Positions 29,166 through 39,658 of a stretch of 64,000 nt of DNA are shown here, piece after piece. The stretch covers positions 6,696,001 through 6,760,000 of the forward strand of contig NC_067203.1 of assembly GCF_026262505.1 (NCBI RefSeq), written 5' to 3'. Position numbers and translations under genes: made by a program. The notes under the pieces were generated by a model. It was given only the letters and a program-made list of their open reading frames with translations, made no database searches and was not told the DNA's origin. Numbering within the stretch: the first letter of the stretch is position 1; every line of letters starts with the position of its first letter. This DNA comes from Trichomonas vaginalis G3. Lineage: Eukaryota; Parabasalia; Trichomonadida; Trichomonadidae.

Positions 29166-30143
29166 TTAAAAGAATCTTGCCTTACTTCTGACAAGTCGAT
29201 TTCCAATGCAAGGGTTTCCCTCTTTGTTTGTCCTAACTTTGAGAATGTGAGGGGTATTCTGCCTATACTCAACTTGCTCGAGAATTGATGATGTTTTAGC
29301 TCTTTTGACACGGGGAAGCCTCTTGACAACATATGTGTATTCGTTATTCTTCACATGGTTTAATATTTCTGCAGTAGAAGCTCTTTTATCAGGATCGTAT
29401 ATCAGAGTATTTCTTACAATCCAGCCAATCATTCCTGTTGCAATAATATTAATAGGTAATGTTCTTGACTTCATGTCTTTTGCGAGCTGAGAATCTCCTC
29501 TATACTCAAAAGGAAGACAATTTACTGCCAGGGCATGAAGTGTAATAGCAAGAGACCACATATCAGCTTTTCTTCCATCATAGTTATAATTGCATATCAC
29601 TTCTGGTGCCATAAGCATTTGAGTTCCGCACATTGTTGATACGGATTCTGACTGTTCTCTTGCAAAGCCAAAATCAATTAATTTAACATGCATGTCCTTA
29701 TCAAACATTATGTTTGCGGGCTTAATATCTCTATGGGATATTCCTCTTGAGTGTAAATAATCAAGTGCTTCTAGAATTTCAAGGGCAATTCTATTTTTAT
29801 CGCATTGATGAAGAGGTTGATCAGAGTTAATAACATTATTAAGATCGCCATTAGGACAATATTCCATAATAATGCAAATGTAACTTTGAAGATAAATAAT
29901 CTCGTACATTTTAACTATATTTGGATGATCGAATCGAGATATAAGCCGAAGTTCGTTCTCTAAATAGCATAGTAATCCACACTCCATGGCTCTATCTCGA
30001 GAAATAGCTTTAATGGCGTAAAATTCTTTAGTAAGATAATGTCTTCCCAAAAATACGCTTGCAAAACCTCCTTCTCCTAACTGAGATACAATTTCGTATT
30101 TTTTGATTTGTGAATTGATAATCATCATAACATCTTCCGTCAT
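29166..30143 (-). CDS. Ser/Thr protein kinase, paralogue of 26359-27381
   Basis: About 325 residues. Glycine loop GEGGFASVFLG, catalytic Lys in YAIKAISRD, HRDIKPANIMFD catalytic loop, DFGFA, activation segment CGTQMLMAPEV, then a basic C-terminal tail (VRSKARFF). Clearly related to the kinase at 26359, sharing the N-terminal layout and the Arg-rich end, so the two look like an old tandem pair. The frame is open to an ATG at 30278; the ATG at 30143 is preferred because the distance from it to the glycine loop equals that of the paralogue. The gene lies between two inverted MITE copies. Confidence 0.88.
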   Translation of the reverse strand: MTEDVMMIINSQIKKYEIVSQLGEGGFASVFLGRHYLTKEFYAIKAISRDRAMECGLLCYLENELRLISRFDHPNIVKMYEIIYLQSYICIIMEYCPNGDLNNVINSDQPLHQCDKNRIALEILEALDYLHSRGISHRDIKPANIMFDKDMHVKLIDFGFAREQSESVSTMCGTQMLMAPEVICNYNYDGRKADMWSLAITLHALAVNCLPFEYRGDSQLAKDMKSRTLPINIIATGMIGWIVRNTLIYDPDKRASTAEILNHVKNNEYTYVVKRLPRVKRAKTSSILEQVEYRQNTPHILKVRTNKEGNPCIGNRLVRSKARFF

Positions 30144-31781
30144 TTTTGTATTATTTTGTTTTTGAATTTGATTTTTGAGAACTTCTATTCTACGTTGAAA
30201 TTGAAAAATATATATGATTGACATAAGTTCATGAATGCTTTTCAACAAAAATATCCGAACAATGATTAAATTGAACACAGCTTATCAAATAATTTTTGTT
30301 TAGTGCTTTCAAAGTTTTGAGCATTCAAGTTAAATAAATATTAATCTAATTACTAGATTAATACTAAACAATCGACCGGAATTTTTGAATTGTTATTATT
30401 TGAATACTTCTTCAAATTGAATCCTTTATTCAAAACAATTTGAATTGAATGCTTGGTATTACAATATACATATGATGAGAAGCTAAATTCCAAAATATGA
30501 CAAATTCATAATTCAATTTTTGAAAAATTTAAAATCTTATGAGATTTACAATTCAACTGTATATCGCATTGTTTGTCAATATTGTCGATTTTTGAATTTA
30601 AATTATTTTTGAAATATAAAATCATTTTTGTCCGATATTACGCTTTAAGAGTTACTTAATATTCTTTTACTAATTATTTCGCAGCAAATTAACAATTCGA
30701 AAAAAATCATTTACATATAAATCAAATAAAAACGTAACCATTTATTCGCATATCGTTTTAAATGCAATTTTTTAAAAATGAAAACTATTAATATGATTAT
30801 TTTTTTTATGTCCCACAAAACATTAATCTTATTTGAAACATAATGTATTTATCAATCTGGTAATAAATGCCGTACAAATCAAACAACAGTAAAACCTCAT
30901 TTTTCTATACACTTTTCATAATAAAAAATCATTATCGGCAATATAGCTATACTGTTAATCACCTTAAAATTAATTCAATTATTTTGACAATTGAATTCGA
31001 ATTTGGGGTGAGTAAAAATTGTTCTTCGAAGCTTATCTACATATGTTTTTTGTGCAAAAATCAAATTTACTCGATACGTAAATTATTTTTCTCTGTCAGA
31101 AGGATCAATTCAATTTTATGGGCCTTTATTTTTTAAATTTCATAAAAAATTGGTATTTAAATTAAGTTCTGCATATAATATTAATATACTCAAAAAAGCA
31201 AGCCTCTTCCGAATCCGAAAATTGCTAACCCACCACTTCTTAGTTAAAGATTTATTAGTTGATGTTATAAATAGCATTAAAGATTATCTATTCATTGGCA
31301 TTGATCTCTCATTATAATATGAGATCACGTCAAAATCAAAACATCATAAAAAAGGTGAATCAGTCATTACAACATACACACCGTGTTTTATAGGAAAAAA
31401 CTGTTCACATTTAGCTATGCATGGAAAATACACAAGCTATTACTTATAAATGAATGATCAAAAATAGATTTATTTTTTGAAAAGAAATTTAAATCAATGA
31501 TCAATGAAGGAAGTCCCTTCGATAACCTTTAGAATTTATTTTTACTTTTAAAACCTCTAGATTGATATTTTTAATGAATATTATTTGAATAATAATTGTC
31601 ACTAATATAGATAGTCCACAGGAAATTGCATAAAATGGTTCACTTGCTATGTTGTTGGATAAATGCAGTGATTTTGAATTCTCATATGGAAAATTAATTT
31701 GATCACCCAATCTTAACGTCAAATGTATTTTTTTCAGAATTCAGTTATCGTTAGTATAAAAAGATTAATTTTTGAACAATT

Positions 31782-31799
31782 ATTAAGGGTCCACTGTAA
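31782..31799 (-). repeat. Transposon-end-like 18-mer, copy 1
   Basis: Minus strand reads TTACAGTGGACCCTTAAT, identical to 33405-33422 on the plus strand. CAGTGGACCC-type ends are known from pogo/Tc1-mariner transposons. The two copies face away from each other, so each would be an end of a different, decayed element. A small CTCTCAA/TTGAGAG hairpin follows at 31811-31826. Confidence 0.5.
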
Positions 31800-32107
31800 A
31801 AATTGAAAGTCTCTCAAAATTGAGAGGCGATTTGCAAATAATCATTATCGTCTTTTTTTAAAATCCACTTTTCCTAGTGTTCTGATTAATATTTTGTGAA
31901 TGTAACAATGAAGTATATGTTTTAATAAGATGATAATATATTCTATCACTTCAAATCACATAAAAATTGCAAAATCAGCGAGTTTTATAAGAACATGATT
32001 TTTTCCTATTTTTTTTTGCTTCTGGATGCGTGTTTTGAAAAATAGATATTTTCGAATTTTGATTTTATTATAAGTATGAATTTTATATTAGGAATTTTTT
32101 TGTTGTA

Positions 32108-32626
32108 AACAGAAATTCATCAAAAGTGACACCTCAGAAAAGCTAAAATATTGAATTTTTGGAACTTTTGATAGAGCACGTTTTTAAATATTAATCAAAG
32201 TCAATTTTATTTTTCATATTCAAATGGACTGAGTGTTAACATTTAACATTTTTTGCTAATTGTCGTCAAAAATTAGGCGTAAAGCAAAAATTGATATTTC
32301 ATATGGTTTTATGATAGATAAGCATTATATTCCCACTCATTATATTCGTAAATTTTGAGGTTTATCCTTCGCTTTTAAGATCATTGAATTTGATTTTTAT
32401 ATAAAATAGTTATATATTAGAAAATAATATGAGTTTATGTGATATGATTTTTCAGAAGATTTCATTCTATATGCCTATGAAAAGTACTCTCAAAACTAAC
32501 TTTTTCCTAATTATAATTAAATCTAGAATATTGTATTATGCTTAGTATTATTTCATTTTTCTCATTCAATTTAGAATTTACAAATGTCAAAAAATTGAGA
32601 GCTGTCACTTTTGATGAATTTCTGTT
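32108..32626 (+). mobile_element. TA-flanked MITE, complete copy
   Basis: A 519-base non-coding element flanked by TA on both sides, with 24-base perfect terminal inverted repeats beginning AACAGAAATTCATCAAAAGT. Its inner right-hand 436 bases match 28297-28732 in reverse orientation, nearly without change, so both insertions look recent. The TA target and short TIRs point to a non-autonomous Tc1/mariner-type element; the transposase is not in this window. Confidence 0.85.
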
Positions 32627-33404
32627 TATTACATTTTGACCTATTTCAAATCATTAATTCCTAAGTTTTTCTAGGAATTAAATTGAGAAGAAATTAGGAA
32701 ATTCGCTTTAATGCCATTACATACTAATATTGTGATGCATGTAGTTTATATTTAAAGAGGCTAATGTCGGAATATCGTGCATTTTATAAAAAATTCAAAG
32801 AATTGACAATTGGATAGCACAAATTTAATTCTCCAGACAAAGTATTATTGTTTATATATTCAAAACATTATCCTTAGTTTTGAAATGTTGGCAAAAAATT
32901 TTCGTGTTATTTTTTGTGTTTCAGCATAAATTATGTATTTACTTATGAAAGATAAGCATTTTATTCATTATCATAAAGATATACCATAACAAATTGATAA
33001 CATTTAAAAAAAAGTGTATTTTAGTGGGTATTATTCTGGCCAATGCCCATTTTTAAACGATTTAATATTGACCATATCAATAGCCGACTCAATGTAAAAA
33101 TTTAGATATTATTTTTTTCATTATTCAAACTTTGATAAATTTTAGTATAATAAATGATTTTGTTTCGTGTATGATACAGAAATGAAAAGCTTAATTAATA
33201 TCATTTTGCATTTTTTCAAGAATGTTAGAGTACATCTACATTAAAAAATCGGATTCGAATTGCGATACTGCATCAAATTGTTGCACATCTGATAAGGATC
33301 TCAAAAGAGTAAAGTTAATTTTTTTGTGTTTTTTTAAGTTTTGGGTCTTAGTAAAACACCATCTTGAGCAATATTTTTGGGATGACGATAGGCCTTATTT
33401 GGCC

Positions 33405-33422
33405 TTACAGTGGACCCTTAAT
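33405..33422 (+). repeat. Transposon-end-like 18-mer, copy 2
   Basis: TTACAGTGGACCCTTAAT, exact inverse partner of 31782-31799. Sequence to its right continues TTGATTTTAACTTGAACG, the kind of inner TIR sequence seen in pogo-like elements, but no second end is found. Confidence 0.5.
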
Positions 33423-33611
33423 TTAAACATCTTTGATTTTAACTTGAACGTAATACATCTTGGATTAACCTCATTCCAAACTCTTTCTAAACGATCATAA
33501 TCTAGTATATTGGGAAAAAAAGATTATGTTTTTAAATAATAATAATAATTTTATTAAGAATTGTTCTTATGACTGATTAAGTGATTTAAAATGTCCATTC
33601 TGAGGAGAATA

Positions 33612-35293
33612 TTAATACTGTGGAGGAGGTGCTCCATTATTTTGTGGTGGATAATAGCCATATTGTGGAGGTGGCTGCTGGTACTGCTGTTGTTGCTGTA
33701 GTGGATACTGTTGATATTGAGGAGGTGGTTGCTGATACTGCTGCTGATACTGTTGTTGCGGAGGTGGTGGTTGTTGGTATTGTGATTGCTGGATATTGGA
33801 TTACTGGATATTCCTATCACGCTTTTGAGAAGACTCTGAATCTGAAAAATGATTATTCTTATTTCTAGGACGAATGATGAAGAAGTAGATAAGGCAAATG
33901 AAACCTGCTATTAACAATATAACAATTATAGCAATGATAACTTTAACAGCAATTGAAACACCTTTTGGAGCAACGATTTCTTTGTTCATTGGGTACGCTG
34001 TAGTTGCATTTATTCTCTTTGCTTGATATTTGTCAATGGAAGTAGTAGCTTCATATTGAATTGAATCATCTGATTTATCCATTAAACCAAAGAATTTAGC
34101 AGTTGAATATTTCTTTTTACGAGTACCTGACGATGAGTGAATGTATGTGCAAGCAAAGGCTTTATCTAATTCGCCTTCATTCATATATTTATAATCAACA
34201 GAATGACATTGATAAGTTGCATGACCTTCTGTATGTATATTCACCTTGCCTGCCAAGAAAGCATAAACAAAGCAAACACGGTATTCTCGTTTGAAGATGA
34301 ATAACGTGTAACTTCTTCTCCAGAAGCCGTTAAAACATAATCACATTCTCCCATTGAATAAGCAAAGAATCTTCCTTTTCCATGACTGTTTTCATCTGAT
34401 GTAAGCCGGAGAACGCCAGGCTTTTCGAACCAAACTGCAACAATATTTGTATCGCCAAGAATATCAAGTTTTGTTTCTCCAACGTGAGCAACGCCATTAA
34501 TTGATGAATCCCATTTGGAGAACACAACATAAGTATTAGCTTCAACACTATGGTTTGCAGTAAATGACTCAGAATAATCATCATGCATTGCATACTTGAG
34601 TACTGCATAAGATGGGGATGAAGAAATGACCGTTGTGTTTGTGGCAAAGTATGATGAGCTCGATTCATTGTATACAAGAATTGGTGCAAAAGAGGTTGCG
34701 TTTAAGCTAGAATATGTAAATTTGAACGATACTTCATTATCGTCAGAGATTGTATTAACTGTATACTTTAATAATAGAGCTTTCTGAAGTGACAGTGTTA
34801 TAGATTCACCAGCATTAACAACAACATCCGAATTGTTTGTTGTATTACTGTATGAAAATTGATTTGTATTTCCGTTACTGTTAGAAACTGTAATATCGAA
34901 TGAATTAGCACCAGATGCTAATAGGCAATAAGTTTCAGAAGATTTTAGATTTGCTTTATACTTCAATTCAGTATTATTTTCTGGATTGATAAGAAATTCT
35001 AAAGTGGAGCATGAATCTTGAATCTGAACAATGTCAAAATAAAGGTCCGAGACAGTTTTGCTCGATATAATAAGTGTTTGGTTAGAAATTGTAAAAATGT
35101 TCGATTGAAGGAAAATGGAATTAATTTTGATATCGTCTATTGGATTTGAAATGATCATAAAGTACTTTGATTCATTAATTTGAGGTAATTTGAAGTTTGC
35201 TTCTAAAAAACCTTCATTTAGGGTATATTGATAGCTTCCAGTATTATAAATGTTCTCGAATGAATAAATAGAGGATACTAATATTGATAGCAT
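33612..35293 (-). pseudogene. Membrane protein with Pro/Gln/Tyr tail, inactivated
   Basis: Paralogue of the intact gene 36635-38179: same N-terminal start (MLS.L...IYS), extracellular Asn/Ser-rich beta region, one membrane span (VIIAIIVILLIAGFICLIYFF) and a basic stop-transfer (RPRNKNN). Two lesions are visible. The frame shifts by one base at about 34,240-34,275, between VFALFML and AGKVNIHTEGH. In the tail an in-frame TAA at 33801-33803 stands where a Gln codon is expected, after which the same frame continues through a PPPQYQQYP-type tail to a TAA at 33612-33614. The tail is typical of trichomonad surface proteins; function unknown. Confidence 0.75.
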
Positions 35294-36634
35294 TGATGTC
35301 TTGAGCTTTTCTTTATAAAAATAAAAAGGGAAACAATTTTGAATAATTTTTGAATTTTCAGAGCGATGTTGGTAGTTTTATCGCCATAAATTCTGTTTAA
35401 TTTAATTACTGACATTAAAATGAGGCGATATCAAATTTTTTTTGGGCCGTTGGGAAAATTTCAATAGGGGATGATAAATTCAAATCACAACATTATGCAC
35501 CATTTAAAGCAAATAATGATAATTTGCAATTTAAATTTTCTATGCAATTACATTATAAAATAGATGGTTGAGTTTATTATTCATACATTATGAAAATTGG
35601 GATATTTCATTTATTATGAACTAGTAAAGTATTTCTTGGTTTTACGGGTGTTCACTTCTTTTACGATGACTCAAAAGAAAAGCAAAACTTGGCATTTTTA
35701 AAGAATATTGATGTTTCGTTAAGAAATTTGCATATCGCATAACTTTTTCATTTGAAAATATCTTTCACCTCTTAAAAAAATTTTAATTTTTATTGATATA
35801 ATTTATAATATCCTTCATATATCATAATGATTATATTTTTTGGGATTTAATACTTCAGCTTACCTTTTAAGATGCCGTCTTAAGTATTCAAAGCTAAGAA
35901 TATCCATATGAGAATATTGGATTGTTTTGTTTTATAAAATTTGGATATTCGTTTTTTATGAGATAACTTTTGTTGTTTCAAATCTTAAATCCTTACATCC
36001 AATCTCACATAAAGCAAGAATTGAAATTAATAATCTGCCCAAATTATCACAAAAGCCCTCATCATTACAAAAACATGTATTTAAAAGTATGAATAAATCA
36101 AGCATATCAAATATCTATCATATATGAAAAAAATCTTCTCATTTAAACAGTCTTCTAAAAAGTTGTTTGATTTATGCATAGATAAAAATATTGCAAAGAG
36201 AATATGCAAGTGCTTCAGGTGAGGAAAGCAGCTAGGATTCTCTGGACGACCAATAAAAATATCGGTCCAGGTAATATGGTTAGATTTCATTTTAAAATTT
36301 CTCTCCATGTTCGCTCTTTTCTTATTCGACTTGGAAGAACTCAGAGATATACACGATTTAAAAGAAGTACTCATATATGTATTCAAGAAGAGTTTTAGAT
36401 CGCCCACTTTATAAAACGATATGAGTTTTATTTTGGATCATGATTTTAATGATAAGCGTTTTTTCAAAAGCGCCTCTGATCACAGAAGAGGTTACCGCTT
36501 GAAAAGAATGCAATCACATCAATGAAATATACAGCGGTTTTTTAAGCTGAAAAATAATTGTATTTGCTGATCCGTCAATTAAAATTATCAAATGTAAAAT
36601 TAGTTTTTATATTCCAATTAGGAAAAAAAATTCT
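35294..36634. other. Intergenic region between the two membrane genes
   Basis: About 1.3 kb with no credible gene. A hairpin lies at 36461-36505; otherwise low-complexity AT-rich sequence. Confidence 0.5.
36461..36505. repeat. Hairpin with GC-rich core
   Basis: TTTTCAA/TTGAAAA, GCG/CGC and CCTCT/AGAGG pair in register with a four-base bulge (TTAC) and a nine-base loop (GATCACAGA). It lies downstream of the membrane gene 36635-38179 on its 3' side. Confidence 0.55.
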
Positions 36635-38179
36635 TTATTGATATTGTGGATATTGCTGTGGTGGGTATTGCTGAGGTGGATATTGCTGAGGTGGATACTG
36701 CTGCATTTCCATACCCTTCTTGCTAGATGAGCTGGAACTAGAACTTGAACTTGAATCCTTCGATCTTCTTCCAAGGCAGCAGCAACAGCAACATGTGACG
36801 GATGTGCAGCAGCAACATATACAAATTATGACAATAATAGCTATAACTACAAGAACAGCAATAACAATGCCAATAATTAGACCGATACTCAAAATGGTTT
36901 TTGCATCAATATCAATATCATAGTCGAAAAGATTTTTGGTTTTATCCCATGTCATAGAATATGCTTTATATCCACCACTATCGCCGTGAATGTAATATTT
37001 AATGGAAGTATCACTATCTTCAGTTCTTGCAGATACAGATATACTATCAATACCGCGTTGTTTAATGTATCTATAAACAGCAGGCTTTGTTCCTACACTT
37101 TTCCATCTTTTAGCTCTGTTAACTCTTTCTTCTATTTCACCTTTTTGAAAAGCAAAGACATGAACTGTTGTGTATTTTCCTGATATATATAACGTATAAG
37201 CTCCTGACGAGGTTGTAAATCTAGAAGATAGATATTCGGATTTCATTTGAAGAACACATACCGAAAATTTTCCTTCAGAGTCTGAATTGATTCGAAGAAA
37301 GCAAGTTTCATTGACTAAGAGTGCTACAATTTTGTCATCACCAAGCATTTTGAGTTCGGTGTTTAAACCTTCAGCAACACAATTGATATTTTCCCAATAT
37401 GTAAAAACTACATAATTGCGCTCTTTAATAAAATAACAATTAGTTTGTGCTGATGAAACTTTTAAATCATAATTTCCTTCGCCTAATGAATAAAAATTAT
37501 CAACCAGAGTAATGCTGATGGAATTAGAAGCAAAATATGATAACTTGGATGCATCATATAAGATAGTTTGTGAGGGTTCCGGAGTTGAACCGCTTGGATA
37601 TGTGAATTTGATTGTTGCAATGTTTCTTTCTTGATTCGAAGTTGCCGTGTATTTGAAAAATAATGCTGTTTGGTTTGTTATTGGAAGTGTTTCACCGGCA
37701 TTTATCTTATTGCTAGGGCCGAGAAGAGAATCCTGGTATTCGAAATCATTTTGATTTCCAGCGCTTTTTGTAAGTGAAACATCATATGCAACTGGACTAG
37801 TTGCCAATATGCAATCTACTTTTGATTGTTCTAGTGCTTTTTTACTCGGGTCATAACTAAATTCGGAATCTTTTTCTGGATTAATGATAGTTTCGAATGA
37901 ATTGCATCCGTGAGGAATAGGATGTACCGAAAATGATAGTTCTGTAAGTGTTTTACTTGTAAATACAATAATTTCATTAGAAATTGTCATAATTCGAGTT
38001 GCATCGAAATTGTAATTCACTTTTAGATCATCGATCGGACTTGAAAAGATAAAATATTTTTGAGAATTTGGTCCAAAATAAATTTTAAGTTTTCCGTCTG
38101 TAAATGGAAATTTGTAATAGCCTGTAGAGACTTTTCTAACATCTTCGGAATAAATATGCTGAATAAGAAGTGATAACAT
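36635..38179 (-). CDS. Single-pass membrane protein with Pro/Gln/Tyr tail
   Basis: A 514-residue putative surface protein. A short hydrophobic N-terminus (MLSLLIQHIYS) may be the signal sequence. About 400 extracellular residues, beta-rich with several Cys, follow. One membrane span lies near residues 425-450 (LIIGIVIAVLVVIAIIVII), directly followed by a cysteine cluster (CICCCC, then CCCCCC) that is a likely palmitoylation site, an uninterrupted Ser tract (about 11), and four QQYPP repeats at the end encoded by 18-base DNA repeats. Such Cys and PQY tails recur in trichomonad surface protein families. Its paralogue at 33612-35293 is dead, so this is the surviving copy. No ligand or enzymatic role can be read from the sequence. 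Confidence 0.7.
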   Translation of the reverse strand: MLSLLIQHIYSEDVRKVSTGYYKFPFTDGKLKIYFGPNSQKYFIFSSPIDDLKVNYNFDATRIMTISNEIIVFTSKTLTELSFSVHPIPHGCNSFETIINPEKDSEFSYDPSKKALEQSKVDCILATSPVAYDVSLTKSAGNQNDFEYQDSLLGPSNKINAGETLPITNQTALFFKYTATSNQERNIATIKFTYPSGSTPEPSQTILYDASKLSYFASNSISITLVDNFYSLGEGNYDLKVSSAQTNCYFIKERNYVVFTYWENINCVAEGLNTELKMLGDDKIVALLVNETCFLRINSDSEGKFSVCVLQMKSEYLSSRFTTSSGAYTLYISGKYTTVHVFAFQKGEIEERVNRAKRWKSVGTKPAVYRYIKQRGIDSISVSARTEDSDTSIKYYIHGDSGGYKAYSMTWDKTKNLFDYDIDIDAKTILSIGLIIGIVIAVLVVIAIIVIICICCCCTSVTCCCCCCLGRRSKDSSSSSSSSSSSKKGMEMQQYPPQQYPPQQYPPQQYPQYQ

Positions 38180-39658
38180 CTAAACTAACAGAAGATAGAA
38201 AACAATAAAGAAATCTTTTGAATAGGTCAAAATTTCAGAACATTTAACGTTCATGAAAATAATAAAGTTATGAAATCAGAAAATGAGTTTTACAAAATAT
38301 GCTAAATATATTCTGCTCATCTCACAATTTGACTAATGAATATCATTTTGTTTGCTAATTCAAAACCGTTACATTCAATTTTTTTCAAATAATGGTTATT
38401 TGAAATTGATTAAAGAAATTGTTTGCAAATCTGGCCATTGACGAGCTCCGGTGAATTTTTAAATTGAATTACTATTGAATTTTAATAATTGTAGATAATG
38501 ATAGCAATGCACATTAACATTGTATTCTTATAAAAATTAATAATGATTTTTAAAAATTTGTTATTTCCATATTTGAACGTATTAATATAGATACATCAAC
38601 AATAGCATTTCTATTTTATTGATTATCAAAAGTAATTAATTAAATATTGCGCCGTTGGAAAAGATGTTTGATTTAATTTTTTTAAATTTAAATTTTATTT
38701 AATATTTATAATAAAAATTCATCAATCTTTTTTTTCCAGAATGATCGATATTTCAATGATCTGAAAATTGGGCAATCCTTATGCGACGTTTATTGAAATG
38801 TATATTTTTCTGAGTATCAGCTTCTTTTCAAATAGTGACTATTTAAAAGGAAATGTGAGGAAGCATAATTTACAATTTAATTTCAATTAAATCTTCCATT
38901 GTAGTTGACATTTCAATGAATTACAACCACTGCATACAAGATTAAGAATGTTTAGGATTCAAATTAACTTTAACAAGATCGAATGATGATTCGATTTTAA
39001 AATTCAGGAAAAAAGATGATAACATATAGCTGAGATTCTTGGATCAGTATTAAATAAAAAATCAATAAAATATACATAAAATATAAAAGTAAAAAATAAA
39101 ATCGATATTAAAAATACAATATAAAAATAAAATATTTAATTATAAAATATACATTTTAAATCCCGAACATGTTAATGATCTTCTAAGCTATGTCTGGAAA
39201 AGGTATATTTAAACGAAGTCCACAAATGGAAGTAATTGAAGTTTTTATTGAAGAAATTTCAACTGTTTTGCTCACTCAAGGCACATCTTACTTCCTTTTC
39301 AGACTTGAAAAAATATTGATCAATTAGTATTTCTCCTCCCAATACGTCTTCTATATCACCAGAAGCAATTTATCATTAATTCTAAAATGAAAAATTATTA
39401 ATATTTTTTCAATATGCAACTTTTCATGAGCCCTTGCACAAGTACCTGAAATGGCAAGGTTTTCCACAATTAGTTACAGATTGTTGAACCTCGGAAGAAA
39501 AGCGAGCATTATTTCTTTCAATGAATCAGCCGCTGAACTGAGTTGTTTACATGACATTAAGAAGAGGACAATTCTCGCTTCATTATTGTCTTATTTTTTT
39601 GATAAATTCAAATCAGATTTTTTTTGAAAAGTCGATGAAATTTTTTTAGCTCTTATTT
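38180..39658. other. Intergenic region before the BEACH gene
   Basis: About 1.5 kb of AT-rich DNA between divergent genes. A TCATTATT Inr-like word occurs near 39,578, about 80 bases before the BEACH start. Nothing else recognised. Confidence 0.4.

Larger units (their letters stand above)
30279..33611. other. Gene-poor region with MITE sequence
   Basis: About 3.3 kb of very AT-rich DNA. It holds the complete MITE at 32108-32626 and an 18-base inverted pair at 31782 and 33405. Short frames at 30867, 31501 and 33222 have no recognisable content. Confidence 0.5.

Noticed and set aside
30867-31136. 89-codon plus-strand frame in the gene-poor region
   Set aside because: Composition fits noncoding AT-rich DNA; no motif.
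33801-33803. Possible TAA-to-Gln code change, because the tail continues in frame after a TAA
   Set aside because: Every other gene in the window ends in a standard stop and trichomonads use the standard code; a second lesion in the same gene supports a pseudogene.
33554-33868. Frames on both strands over the Pro/Gln/Tyr tail
   Set aside because: They are off-frame reads of the repeat DNA coding the tail of the membrane pseudogene.
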